64,000 nt of DNA, taken from NCBI RefSeq assembly GCF_002775205.1, contig NC_036456.1, forward strand, positions 12,675,463-12,739,462. The letters are read 5' to 3'. Shown here piece by piece: positions 1-30,024 of the stretch. Numbering within the stretch: position 1 is the first letter of the stretch; each line of letters begins with the position of its first letter. The position numbers were made by a program, and so were the translations under genes. This DNA is from Xiphophorus maculatus (lineage: Eukaryota; Chordata; Actinopteri; Cyprinodontiformes; Poeciliidae). The notes beneath the pieces are model-generated. The model had not been told where the DNA came from and searched no databases. It saw only the letters and a program-made list of their open reading frames with translations.

Positions 1-1602
1 ACTTTCAAGAGCAACATAATCTGTGTTGTTTTTCTTACTTTTCTCTTTTTTTTCTTACTATTTTGGCATGCAAAGGAGTTCAACGTTTTCCACTTCCTGT
101 TTTCAGGGAAGCCTAAAGGAGGGAAATCCTACCTCTTAATCTCCTATTTCTCTTTTTGTCCAAGAGCCAAACACATTTGAGGGGGAAATAAAGAGAGAAT
201 TATTGTAACTCAGCAGCTGGCGTACTCCGCAAATCGATGGCCAATGTGGAAAAAGTGAAAACACATAAGAGCAGGATTTTGTTTCCCATTGATTTGAGTC
301 CCTTTCCTGAAATAAAGATTCATGCCAACTCATCTCAACTCCTGACTGCAGTTGTAGTTTAACTGGTTTCTTAGGGACTGGTTTGGTCTTGCTTGTTTTC
401 TCACATCTGTTTGTGATCTAGAGTTACACCACTAAATGTAAATTTAACAATGTTCTCCAGTAAAATGAGTTTGGGTAGCTTTTTGTTTGACTACAGGACA
501 TAAAATGCAAAGTACTCAGACTGCAAAAGTATTTATGTGCTTTCAAATTCTATACATTTTTCCAGGTTGCATTTTTATTCTGATATTCTTAAATTAAAAT
601 CCAGTGAAACTTTCAGAAGTAACCCAGTTATCGCGTAGAGTTCATCCGTGTGATTTAATTTCAGGGTAAATTCAGAACGTTAGTGAAGAAAACATCAACA
701 TGAAGACCAAATGTCTCATCAGACATATCAGGGAGAGCTTAAAGCTAAACTGTAAAACAATATCTTAAGCTTTGAGCATCTCAGTATGGCACCAACGGAA
801 ACCCAACAACAAATGAGAGCATTAATAAGAGAAGCATTAAAGAGAGTCTTGGTAACTCTGGAGGAGCTGCTGAGATCCACAGCTCGGGTGTGGCAATCTG
901 TTCCACAAATCTGGCATTTATGGAAAAGCCGCAAAAACAAAGGAACAACTCGCTGCCATCCATTTAGGAAATACAACAAGCGCACGAGAGACGGTGGTCC
1001 GGTCACTTGGCACCAAAATTGTACTTTTTGACCAACATGTGTAATGGAGAACCATCTGCACATCTCTTTGAACACACCATCCTTATGGTGAAACATGGTG
1101 GTAGCAGTATTATGCTGAGGGGATGAGACGGAATGAGTTAAATACTCATATTAGACGCAGAAAAAGACCTGGAAGTTTCACCTTCTAACAGAAAATCCCT
1201 ACATATTTTATCATGCAATGAATTACATAAAAGCATGTTCATCAGTTAGAGCGGTCCAGTCAAAGTCCAGACATAAGTCAATTTAGAGTTGCAAAACTTT
1301 AAAATTTATTTTCAAAGTTGTCCTCCTTCAAGTCTGACTTTAGTTGATTTATTTTGAAAAGAAGAACAAAGATTTGAGTTTCTAGACGTGCAAAGCTGAT
1401 GTTTTAAAAATGTAAAATGTCGACTCAATTATTGTGAATGCAATCTCTTTTCTTCCCATTCACAATTAAGCTCCATCACACAGAGTCCCATTAAAATAAA
1501 CTGACGTTTATGGTTGTAACGGGACTAGTTGTAAAAACTCTGAAGTGTTACAATCAGTTTTGTGAAATCTGTATATAAATTCTGATTGGTTTTTGTTTGC
1601 AG
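1..1602 (+). mobile_element. acap1 intron with Tc1-like transposase fossil (about 780-1200)
   Basis: The region before the first recognised acap1 exon is intronic. Between about 780 and 1200 a degenerate Tc1/mariner-type sequence is visible. On the plus strand near 1077-1127 the frame reads TILMVKHGGSSIML followed by RG and a stop, a decayed match to the Tc1 transposase motif V-K-H-G-G-G-S-V-M. Upstream, 786-1031 keeps an open frame rich in Arg/Lys as in a transposase DNA-binding region, but it is interrupted before the motif. I see no intact gene and no clear terminal repeats. Confidence 0.5.
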
Positions 1603-15161
<13,559 letters not shown>

Positions 15162-15640
15162 CCGGCCATCACCCGTCCTTCTGTCCAGTTCCTCCTTTCA
15201 CAGCCCTCAACCCAAACACACACACTTTTTTTTTTTTTTTACACAAACGTAGAAAAGATTGAGCTCTGAGGCTTGCAAACATTTCTCTTTGGCTACCGTC
15301 CATATGTTGAGTTTAGCTGTTGGGGCCTGGATGTTCCCAACAGGGAACGCTTTGTGTGATCACGTCAGCGCAGAACAATCGGGTCCAAGTGGAAACACTG
15401 GAGCAGCTTTATGAGTCCAGCATGAGGTGTTTTTATCCCCCACAGAGCGACGCTCTGCCAAGAGATCCTAATTAAAACCAGAAAATCTGATTTCTTTCCT
15501 CTTAAGTTTGCTTCCCCCCTTTCTAAAATGGGCTGTTTTTTTATTCTTCTTTTAATACTGACTTTTTTAAATGTTTGTTACAAAGAAACAGAAATTTTAC
15601 AAAAAGAGCATTTTTATTCCAATAAAATACCATAAAATCT
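15162..15640 (+). other. acap1: acap1 3' UTR with poly(A) signal
   Basis: This non-coding stretch follows the TAA at 15159-15161. It holds a T-rich run at 15229-15240 and a canonical AATAAA at 15621-15626, the best candidate for acap1 mRNA 3' end formation. A second AATAAA lies near 15735. I see no ORF of interest. Confidence 0.55.
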
Positions 15641-16712
15641 ATGCAGTTGGCAGATTTCAACTTTACAAAAGACAATATTTATGTGTATTTTGTCTACATC
15701 GTGTGACATCATCATCAAATTTGTATTTGACCGAATAAAACAAACAGTGCGACCGTGCGTTTCGGTGTGAGAGCTTTTCTCGTGGAAGTCCACCAGAGGG
15801 CGACAATGCATGAGGCTGGGATATACACAGAACCAATAGTCACACAGATTACCTGTTTAATGTGATTAATCTGAGAGTCTGCAGCAGCTTTGAATGCTTT
15901 ATATAAAAATAAAAATACCATAATTTGAGTTTATTAAAAAATATTCCTGCTAAGTAAAAAGTTTTCACCTTTAAACAGTTGCCTTAACCAGCGTTAAGTA
16001 TTATCCAAAAGCCTGTTTGGTCGCAGCAACCCTGCCAGTAACCAGCAGTTCATTGTGACCCAGATGTTCACCCAGCTGTTCCCAAGGCCAAACATATTTG
16101 GTGTTACAAAGGCATTCTTGGTTTATGGTTTACAGAGGTTCAGAGAGCACGTGCAAACAAAATGAGAGGGTCATCGAGAAGAGCGGATGAGAAAACAATC
16201 TTGTGCTCCAGCGGAGAAACTTCTGACAACACTGAGTCGCTAACAGTGAGCAGAACAGACGTTCATTCGCATGACTTAGTAATAATACGGAGTCATCGAA
16301 GTGGAAAACTGCAGCCTGGTCCAGGTTTGATGTGTGCTGTTTGGTATAAAATCAACAAAAAAGCATTAAGAAACAACTTAAAATCTTCACAAAAAGACAT
16401 TTAAAACCTGAGATTCTGCAATAAACCATTTATGAGCTAACTTCAGTCGATTTCGTTGCATACGGGGATTTCAAGGGTTGCTACCGACATCTTTTATACA
16501 TTTCCTGCTGATAGACTCAGAAACAAAATGTGTTTCAGCACTTATTGCCCCAGCAATACTTGTTCACAGTAATGTTTTCTTGCTTCTTAATTTCTTTGTC
16601 AAGTAAGATGAAGATGCACATTCGCTGAAATGCATTGGGGGTTTTTTTCTCCACTCCAACTCTGGCCTCTTTTCCTTATCCACAAGCTTTGGGTCTAATC
16701 CTCTCAGGTGTA

Positions 16713-16718
16713 TTTATT
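16713..16718 (-). terminator. slc16a13: slc16a13 poly(A) signal
   Basis: A minus-strand AATAAA (plus-strand TTTATT) lies about 50 nt past the slc16a13 stop codon at 16767. It gives a very short 3' UTR. The stretch 15640-16700 between this and the convergent acap1 shows nothing gene-like. Confidence 0.55.
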
Positions 16719-16766
16719 AATAACACTCAGCTCACCTTTTGCAAACAAAGACGTTCCCCGATAAGA

Positions 16767-17139
16767 TCACCGTTCTCTTTGTTCCGCGGTTTGATGGTTG
16801 AATTCAGGCGAGCAGCCGTCCTTCTGTACGAGCTCTAAATTCAAAGTCTCGCTGTTATCAACGAGGACGGGTCTCTGAGGAGGTGGAGGCTCCGCGCAGG
16901 AGAAATAGTGAGGCAGCGTGGTCATGGTCAAACTACCGAGGAGCACAAAAGAGCCGGCGACCACAAAGGAGGCCGTGTAGTTTCCTGTCATGTCTCTGAG
17001 CCAACCTGCAGCACCCAAAAATGGAGTCGTTTAGAGCTTTCCTTTCCCAGGGTGGAGTGGATAATCAACGTAATGCTTCAATGAATTTCAAAACAAAAGT
17101 TCAAATTTCAGAATTTTCTCCAAAAGTTAAGAGTACATG

Positions 17140-17214
<75 letters not shown>

Positions 17215-20200
17215 CCTCACTAATATTGACTTGTATTAGGATTCATGCCCATAACTTATATTATCACAACTATAAGTGAAAGTGAAAGAGTTAGCAAATT
17301 GAGCATGAACCTTTGAACAGTGTGCCGTCTCATCCTGAGTAATTAAAACAGATTACACAAGAAGATGCTTTCATTAAGAAATAGTTCATTAAAATATCTA
17401 AAATTATCTACTTAACAGCAGAAAGGAGTTACAGAGCTGCTGTTTTCCTCTATGAAACCAAACTGAGAGTCGTCTCCTCAAATTCTCTCCATTGTTTCTC
17501 TAAAACAATGTTAGAAATCTCAGATTAACCTAATCTCAAGTTAATAAAAATGTCTCAAAATAGTTTTTTTCTCACTACTTGTGTGCCTCTTTTTAAATGT
17601 TATTCATTGCGACTCAAATCAAATCTAACAAACAGGATAATTAGGTAATGCAAGGCAGATGGTTATAATGTCACAGTTCAATCCTTTAACTCATCCATAG
17701 AATATTTTATGCTTTTGAATTACAAAGCAAGAACAATGCTAAAGCACACTCAGCATAATCAAATAGAGCAAACTTTGAAATTTCGGTAGTAGCTACTTTC
17801 AGGCTAACTTGTCTTTATGGGTTGATTGAACCTCTACAGGTGATCTTATCAAAAATACCAGTGCGATGAGAGCTCTGGTGGAGCCAGCTGCACATTTAAA
17901 ACAAAAACAAACCATCATCCTCCTGCCACTTCCTGTCGTCGTCTTCGTCTTTCTCGCTAGTTTCAACAGCCAGCTGTTGATGATGTGAATCGGGTGACGC
18001 GGAAAAAGTGTTTTGATGCAACAAAAAAAAAAAAAACCCGCATCATCCTAGCGCACAAAACTTTGGTAACACTTTAATTTAGGGGGTGTCAACTTTGCAT
18101 TTGGTAAAAAAAATGACACTTCTGATGCAAAGTTGCATAAAAACTTTCATTAAAAGTCCATTAAAATTGTCAACTTTGCATTAAAAGTGTCACTATTTAA
18201 AAGTGTTGACACTTTATGACAACAGTCGTAAGCATTCATGAAGACTCCTTTATCTTCATGACGGGTGTTATGTCACCTTTACGACGGTCTTATGCACACC
18301 CTGTCAAATGAAGTGTTACCAAAACTTTTAGTCAATAGAAAATGTGTTTTTTCGAAATAGGCGGGTTTCCATTAAGCGAGTTTATTTTCATGATTTCAAT
18401 TTGCGCAATTCTGCAGTTAATAGAAACTCAGCTGATGTTTTAGCTCTGTCCCCTTAGAGACACAGCTAAGAGCCAGTCACAGAGCTACTGGTGCCATTAA
18501 TTTGGGTTTAGCTGCGTCTCCTTCATGGTCAGACATTGACTGACCTGTTGCTGTGTTTACATGTGTCTGTTTTCTGGACAGAATCACTGACACTGACAGC
18601 CACACACTTCCTGTACTGTCTCTGTTTCCTTTCCGACAGAAATGACTGAGATCTTTATGCTTCAGCTGTCTGTGGACCTGTTTGTCTTGCTCGGTGGCTT
18701 GCGATGACAGTTGGTGTTAATTGTTGTGATGAATTGGTGAACTCTTACCTGACAGCGGAGTACCCAGCAGTCCTGCACAGCTCTCTATCAGCTGCAGGAG
18801 CCCAAGGCCTCCCATCATGCGCTCCACGCCCATGATCATCGGCACCACAGCAAACACCATGGAGGTCAAAGCGCCGGAGCAGAAACCGTAGAGAAGGCTG
18901 ATCACAATCATTACAGTGTAGGAGCGCGTCAAGGAGCTCACGGGCAGCAGCATGATGAACACTCCCGCCAAAAATGACCACAAGGTCAGCAGATGCACCA
19001 CCCGAAAGCGCCCCAAGTCCGAGAACCAGCCTGAGGCAATTCGGCCAAAAATGTCTGTGATGCCTGCAGCTGACATAATGAATGCCGCTCGGTACTCAGA
19101 GAAGCCCACCTGGCGGCTGTGGGCCACCAGGTGGAAATATGGCACAAAGTAGCCAAAGTTTAAAAGAGTTACACCTAAGGCGTAGGTGAGATACGGCCTC
19201 TCACAAAGCAGCGACACCTCCAGGTAGGAGGAGACTCTCTGCAGGAGGTCAGGCTGTGATGATCTGCTCTGTGAGTCCACCTGCAGAGACAAATAACTAA
19301 TCACTGACAAAATTCACCATTTCTACTCAATTCTTCAATTAACGCAAACCTTAAACTTAGGGCTGGACAATAAATCTATGTGCGACCCAGAACCGCACAG
19401 CATTCTGGGGCATGTAGGCAGAAGAAAGACTTTACCCGCTCCACCTGTCAAGGCGAGCTAAGCTGGTTTGTTGACATGAACTCACTCATTCTTTGGTTAC
19501 CTAGCAACAACTCACTCATTCTTTGGTTGCCTAGCAACAACTCACTCATTCTTTGGTTACCTAGCAACAACTCACTCATTCTTTGGTTACCTAGCAACAA
19601 CTTGTTGAATACCTTGTTTAAGCAGCAGTTTCAGGTTTCACCAACATGCCACCTAGCTGCTTAAAAATAAAAACCAAAGACTTTGAATGGAAACTATGAA
19701 TAAAACAGGAAAGCTCACGCCACCAGTTTGGCTTTATTTTAGAAATTTAAAACAAGAAACTAATCCATAATTATCAATATCGACTGATCTGAAATCCTTA
19801 TATCGTGATAGTGTTTTTCAGCCATATCGTCCAGCCCTACTTAAACTTTAAACACAATCCTACATATACAGTAGCTGTTCCCTTTGTGCTTAGAAGCATA
19901 AAGGGAAAACTTGCTGTAATACTTTTATTTAATAACAAAGTTTTATTCCTTATAGTTATAAAAACCGGAAGACAACATTTTCTACCTTTGTTGAGGCTTT
20001 AGAGAGACACTCTGGTCGGATAAGGGCTCCGCAGGCCATGATGTTGAGGCTGAGGCCCCCCAGGATGAGCAGGGCTCCGCGCCAGGTATATGTCTCCACC
20101 AGCAGCAGGAAAAGTGGGTTAAAAGCAAAGGAAGAAAGGCCGATGCTAGAGAAACCCAGTCCCACAGCCAGCGCTCGTCTACGGGTGAAGTTAGCCATGA

Positions 20201-21421
20201 CTGTGGCCACCATGGGGGTGAAGACCAGCCCCCACCCCAAACCTGGAGGACAAAAGGCTAAATGAAGAAATAGAATTGTACTTTTTTCATCCAACCCTAA
20301 AAAAAAGCACATCTAAACAGTTTAATTCATTTATTCTGCAGAAATAAGCAAAGAAAAACAAAAAAATACTGACCAGTACAGAAGTTTGAAAAGCTAACGC
20401 AAAACACACCTGAGAGTACTCCCATAGAAAGGTAGAGGTGAACCAGGCAGGTGGCCTGTGAGGCCAGGATGAGTCCGAGTCCGGAAAGAAAACCTCCTGT
20501 CATCACAACCAGCCTGGCATTATATGCGTTACATAGAGCTGCACCCAGCGGGCCTGCAAAATAAACACCATAAATTAATCCTTACTAAACAAATCAAACA
20601 CAGGATGTTTTCCTTGGATTTGAGAAAATCAAGAATTGAGTCATTTTAGAAAAGCCATGATAGAGTCACAGTGCAATACTTCCTTAAAATCAGTGTAATA
20701 TACAGCGTTTGCCCAATTCTTGGTTTATTTTATTTTATGTTTCATGTTTTTCAGTATTTCAAAAACATAAAACCAACTTAAATATTAGTCACAGACAACA
20801 CATGTAAATATGAAATGCAGATTTTAAATGACGGTAAAATCCAAATCTACGTGGCCCAGTGTAAAAAAGTGATTGCCCCTCAGCTAAAACATAACTGTGG
20901 TTTATCACACCCAGGCTTGATCACTGCACAGCTGTTGTCAAGCAATTAATTCAAGAAACATAACTTGATTTTAAATTTCTATGATACACATTTATCCTAG
21001 AACTGTACTTTTTGCACAATAAATAAATTACTAATTGAGCAAGTAGTAAGGTACTGTGTAATAGAAAAAATCACTACATATTCTAGAGTTTTTCTTAGTA
21101 TTTTAAGGAAATTGAGTGTCTTCTGACAGAGATTATTACAGTATTATTTCATTATTTAAAGATAAGAAGGTAGGGTTCAACATTAGACTTACTGAAGAAC
21201 TGCTGCGCTGCCAAGCCGATGGATGAGATCCAGGAGATGGCCTGAGCGCTCTCCTCAAAGTACTGGACGAACTCCACAAAGAAGATCCCCAAACTGCGCA
21301 TCAGTCCAAACACGAGGCTGGTGCTGACGAACATCGCCACGACCAGCACCCAGCCCCAGCCTCCGTCCGGGCCTTCTGCTCCATCCCCCTGGCTCTGTGA
21401 TTTCAGCTTTCCGTTGGCCAT
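16767..21421 (-). CDS. slc16a13: Monocarboxylate transporter 13-type (SLC16 family)
   Basis: Twelve-helix MFS carrier of the monocarboxylate transporter family; SLC16A13 has been linked to proton-coupled lactate transport. Five coding exons on the minus strand, 21421-21193, 20553-20410, 20242-19986, 19280-18749 and 17005-16767, join to 466 residues. ATG 21421 opens MANGKLKSQ, shortly before the SLC16 signature DGGWGWVLV at the first membrane helix. Further marks are [16 protein letters not shown] before helix 8 and [19 protein letters not shown] near the last helices, recalled as almost identical in human SLC16A13, which separates it from SLC16A11. The C-tail is hydrophilic. The coding exon begins at acceptor 21426, so a 5' UTR exon lies upstream. 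bcl6b follows on the same strand, as SLC16A13 and BCL6B are adjacent in human 17p13. Confidence 0.93.
17142..17209. repeat. (TA)34 microsatellite
   Basis: A pure TA array of 68 nt in the last slc16a13 intron, self-complementary and able to extrude as a cruciform. Confidence 0.97.
18056..18330. mobile_element. Palindromic MITE-like repeat (TTTGGTAACACTT ends)
   Basis: Inverted termini TTTGGTAACACTTTA at left and AAGTGTTACCAAA at right enclose A/T-rich inner blocks of CAACTTTGCATTAAAAGTG type and CTTCATGACGGGTGTTATG. The same family recurs as a larger copy at about 62340-62945. It is non-coding, in the last slc16a13 intron. Confidence 0.6.
19358..19839. mobile_element. Non-autonomous hAT-type MITE carrying X-box array
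   Basis: A 482-bp element bounded by inverted ends TAGGGCTGGAC at left and GTCCAGCCCTA at right, flanked by an exact 8-bp duplication CTTAAACT at 19350-19357 and 19840-19847. The 8-bp duplication and the TAGGG start fit the hAT superfamily. It has no transposase. Internally it holds the four-unit 30-bp minisatellite described separately. It sits in the slc16a13 intron between the exons ending 19986 and starting 19280. Confidence 0.82.
19481..19600. repeat. 4 x 30-bp minisatellite with RFX X-box motifs
   Basis: Four contiguous 30-bp units (19481, 19511, 19541, 19571), differing only by one base in unit 2. Each contains GTTACCTAGCAAC, or GTTGCCTAGCAAC in unit 2, at 19496-19508, 19526-19538, 19556-19568 and 19586-19598. 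These match the RFX X-box consensus GTNRCC-N-RGYAAC exactly. Confidence 0.92.
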
Positions 21422-22061
21422 GTTATCTATAAACACGTGAGCACATATAAATATAAAATAAATAAAAGAGGGCTGTTAAAAGTGGACCTGTCAGGCTCTG
21501 GAAAAGCAAAAGTGCAGAAAAAGTCACAGATATTTGCAGGAAGTGACAAAGTGGTAATGATTAACCTCCAATGGGGCAATAAACTGGTGGTGTGGAGTAT
21601 GTGAGACTAAGCTTCTTAACAAGTTGGCCTTCATTGACCTGATGTAGGTCAGAGGGCACTAGGAGAAGCTCCTCACATGTTGGTTATTGATTACTGATGG
21701 TGAACTGGTGTGCACAAGCAATAAGCTATTACAGTGTCATCAGTAAAGTTCCACCCGAAAATGTCTAATTACACAACTCTGTTAAAAAATAAATAAATAA
21801 ATTAGATGACAACTAATAAATAAAGCCATCATCAGAAACCTACATTTTCCTGGATTTACTAAATGAAGATGCCAAGATGTTTATCTACTGCAGTTAAACT
21901 ATGTTGTAACTATTTGTAACCTAACCTGGAAACCACATCTCAAAAACTCTTAACATTTCTTTAGAGGGACTTCTTTGCTACATTTAAAATTTAAATGTAA
22001 ACATACACTTATAGTTTGATTGCACCTTATAACGTCGCTGCTCTAGTAAATGGACAATGAC

Positions 22062-22097
22062 GTAACGTCACACGGCCGTTACGTCGTGTGACGTAAC
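22062..22097. repeat. Inverted repeat with clustered TGACGT motifs
   Basis: Arms GTAACGTCACACG (22062-22074) and CGTGTGACGTAAC (22085-22097) pair at 12 of 13 positions around a 10-nt loop. Several CRE/ATF-like TGACGT or ACGTCA cores are packed here, with TGACGTAA also just to the left and GGTCACGTTAC to the right. It lies in the first intron of slc16a13. Confidence 0.75.
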
Positions 22098-22392
22098 GGT
22101 CACGTTACTGCTGTGCTGTTGCCACTAGTTATAAAAACAAAACATATAGCCTAGAGCGTGTACAATTAACACAGTTTAATAGATTAAACAAAATTATTAG
22201 TGGAAAGAGTCCAAAACATTTTTTAGAGCGAGGTTATAACTGTTATAAAGTGGGGGGAACTAATAATAACTTAATTTCCTTTGACCCGGCCGGAGTGGAC
22301 AGTTAGGACACCGGTCTCTAACCGCCTGCTGAAAAAAAAAAAAAAAAAAAAAAACTTATCCGAGATGTCTGTAACTCGACTCAACTACTCAC

Positions 22393-22550
22393 CCAGTGTG
22401 TGTGCGTGTGTCAGCTCCACGGCACCTCATGGTCCACAGTGTCCCGGTTCAGAGCAGTAAAGTGAAAACATTAACAGGGTTTGTTAAGGTGAGCCGGAGC
22501 CGCTGCAGCAGCTGAGTCTGCGCAGTCAACTCTGCAGCTCACTGGATCCA
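22393..22550 (-). promoter_or_regulatory. slc16a13: Probable slc16a13 5' UTR exon and promoter
   Basis: Minus-strand sequence ends in a strong donor, CACTGG then GTGAGT, with the exon end at 22393, and pairs with the acceptor before 21426. The stretch is GC-rich compared with its surroundings. The transcription start is not resolved, so the upper boundary is approximate. Confidence 0.45.
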
Positions 22551-23504
22551 TCGGTGGTTCCGATTAACTAAATCCGTGAGAAATACAAGTGTTCTACATT
22601 TTCTGTTCATTTTAAACAGAATAAAACATGGTAAAAAACAAATGTGTAGTTGTTTAAAATGTTGGATTTTGTCTTATAAAAACCTTCTAATCCAGCAATT
22701 GGATTGTCCAGAAAGCGAATGGTCCGTTTGGTTTTTCTTTTGTTTAGTTTCCATGATTGACACTAGAGGGAAGCAACCTCAAGGTCTTGAAGTCCGACTT
22801 GAGTAACTATAGCCTCTCCTCAATTACAATCAAGCTTTAATCACATTCAGAAAGAATCGTATAACAGTTGATTTACAGTGTATATGGCCAATAAGTAAAA
22901 CGAACATTTGCAAAAACATAAATAAATAACGAAAATTAAATAAATTACTCAATAAATTAACTTGTTTTTTAATAAAGCTGATCTGTTAGCTGGAACTAAA
23001 AGTCAAATCAAGACACAAAAAATGATCACCACTTTGCACGTATTCGAGTTCACACGGCAGGATTTTAAAATTGTAGGCCAACTTTCAAAACCTGAAACCA
23101 CACAGGAGACGATAAAAAACCGTAAGTATAACCGGTTGGATCGTATCGTGTGGTGTCCAGCACAGGGCAGGAGCAACACTCCACACACTATCCGATTTCA
23201 CTCACAAACATTCTGATTCTATGGGATTCTAGAAAATCCCATAAAACCCCCGCTACACCATACTTGACTAGAGTAAACAAACATGGCCGACGATGCAAAA
23301 GCAATAGCGATAGTTTGTGGACTTATTCTAAGTGATAAGACGTAACAAAAAGAAAAGGCATTGGCTTAAAGAGTGGAGACAGCGTGAGCAGCTGCTGTAT
23401 TTGCTGCATTATGATATGGAGGTGAGTTCAGATTTTTCATTAACATTTGTTACTCTGTGTTTGGATTGTTTTCCGTTCTGTCGTGTCATTTAGCGTCGCC
23501 AGCT

Positions 23505-23863
23505 TAAGTAAGGCGTAGTTGGTAGCACTGTTGCCTTGCAGCAAGAAGGTCCTGGGTTCGATTCCCGGCCGGGGTCTTTCTGCATGGAGTTTGCATGTTC
23601 TGTGGGTTCTCTCCGGGTACTCCGGCTTCCACAGTCCAAAAACATGACTGTCAGGTTAATTGGTCTCTCTCTAAATTCTCCCTAGGTGTTAGTGTGTGTG
23701 GTTGTTTGTCCTGTATGTCTCTGTGTTGCCCTGCGACAGACTGGCGACCTGTCCAGGGTGTACCCCGCCTCTCGCCCGGAACGTAGCTGGAGATAGGCAC
23801 CAGCGACCCTCCCGACCCCATTAGGGACAAAGGGTGAACAGAAAATGGATGGATGGATGGATG
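23505..23863 (+). mobile_element. tRNA-derived SINE with GGAT tail
   Basis: The head resembles tRNA. An A-box-like GGCGTAGTTGGTAGC is followed by a perfect B-box GGTTCGATTCC at 23554-23564. The body has the common fish phrases TGCATGGAGTTTGCATGTTC and GCGACAGACTGGCGACCTGT, and a (GGAT)n tail ends near 23863. Truncated reverse copies of the body lie at about 43878-43998 and 54145-54200. The 22560-25000 interval holds no other gene-like sequence. Confidence 0.75.
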
Positions 23864-24907
23864 TTTACATTGAAAACAATGGGCACAAAATAATGTTTTG
23901 CGTCAGCAATTTTGCTCCCAACTTTTCTCCTTGTCACTTCTGTTGATATTCCTTGTACAAAATGTTGAATAAATATCCATATTGTTCACATGTCACCTAC
24001 AGACAGTCCTCCATCTCCAGTGTTCACCGAACTGTGGTCGTCCAATGTCAGCAGTTCTTTGTTTGGCATTCCAATAGAAAAATTAAACTGAATAAGAATC
24101 GTTTGACCGACCCAAAGATAGAACCCTAAATAACCTATTTAGACAGTTTATAAGCAAAATAAAGTTGACTTGGGGGTGAATTTTACTTTAAATGATAACA
24201 TTAGGTAAAGAAAACAGGGTAGGAGTATAAATGAAGCCTGGAAAGTCCCGTCAAACTTCCAGTATTTGTCCACAGAGCTCAGACAATAAGGCCTGGCGAG
24301 CCATGGCTCATCAGGGAGCAGGAAGTGGGGATGACAGAGGGTGGGAGAGTTCACAGACACCCCATCACCTTCAGGAAGCCCCCGCACGTGTTTGAGTCTC
24401 GCGCGCAGCTGAGAAGAGCCAAGACTCTGGAGGAAACAGGTGCCCTCTGCTTCATGGTTTCCACTGCAAGAAAAACACGGAACACGGCCTAAAAAAATTG
24501 GTGGATTGGATTTGGATTAGGATAAAAATCATTCATTATTGATCACAAGACTACACAAAGACACACTGACAAACTATGTTTGCACACACACACACACACA
24601 CCCTCATGTATAAGATCAATTTAGAGAGGCCACTTAACCTAACAATCCTTTTAGTTAAATGTGAGAGGAAGTCAGAGTACCCAGAGAAAAGCTACATGTA
24701 AAGAAAGAACATGGAAGCTCCACGCAAAAAGATCGCTAGCCAAACCTAGAACCTTATTGCTCTAAGGGGCAACAGCGCTGAACACGGCGACACCATGCAA
24801 CCTTTTAGGACAAAATCTGGTTTATAAAGTGAGAAACAGGAAACAAATCTTTGAAGTATTGAAAGTAAATAAAACCCCAAAAGACTTTGATATGATATAA
24901 AAATTAT

Positions 24908-25562
24908 TTTATTTCAAATTTGTCCTGCAAATGAACTCATACACATTTAAGTGGCTTCAAAAGATTTCATTTAAATGCCGTCATTTAAGTTTATTCTAGT
25001 CTTTATTCAGTACAAGAGAACTAATCCCTTTAGTTTGGTTTGAACTCCAAGATCATAAATTACTTCTTATAGATGCTTAAAAAACAATATAGAGGCCCCA
25101 GGCCGTCAGGTTAAATACATATTTATGAAAACAACTCATGAAATGCTTCTCTACAGTCAAAACCTTCACTCACCACCTCCCTAATACACATTTGTTTCTT
25201 TTCTTCCTTCTATCCACATCCAATATCTTTCTACAAAAATTTTATCAACCCACCTTTTTCTTGCACTCTTCCTATCTTTACATCTCCTCACAATCCTTCA
25301 TCAACACTTTACTTCAGTCCTTTTCATTCTCTCTTCCTTTATCAACATTCACCAAACATTTCTGACAAAACGTGCCACATACGGTCCAGACGTTGTTCGG
25401 TAAAGATGGCTGAACTGTTGTGAAAATAACGTTTGCAGTAATTTTAACGCCAAGATCTAACTTCCAGTTAACTTTCAGTAAGTCAATTAAGAATCAGGTC
25501 AATCATTTTCTGACAGATTTAGTTACAACCGATGTGATCTGGTATGTAGCAATCAGCGCTCC
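24908..25562 (-). other. bcl6b: bcl6b 3' UTR with candidate poly(A) signals
   Basis: Downstream of the bcl6b stop, minus-strand AATAAA hexamers occur at 25002-25007, 24990-24995 and 24908-24913. A pyrimidine-rich plus-strand stretch at 25160-25360 is low-complexity and not coding. Confidence 0.45.
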
Positions 25563-29853
<4,291 letters not shown>

Positions 29854-29946
29854 CAGGCTCGCCTGGATCTGTGGAAAAACAGAAAAGCGTTGTGAGTGTC
29901 CTGGAACGGCGCCTGTTTGGACGCGTGGAGCTTCAGAATGACTTAC

Positions 29947-30024
29947 CTGGTGTTAACTGATATAATAAATAAACTGGAGTGTCCCAGACACATCTGTTAG
30001 GTGAGACCAGCTCCCTACTCGTAC
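29947..30024 (-). other. bcl6b: bcl6b non-coding 5' exon
   Basis: On the minus strand a pyrimidine/TG-rich stretch ends in TGCAG at 30025, giving exon 30024-29947, followed by a consensus donor (CAG then GTAAGT). It holds no ATG continuing in frame to the BTB exon. I infer a spliced 5' UTR exon between the promoter exon and the first coding exon. Confidence 0.5.

Noticed and set aside
23521-23600. tRNA-like A and B boxes suggesting a tRNA gene
   Set aside because: No acceptor stem or full cloverleaf; the sequence continues into a SINE body and a GGAT tail.
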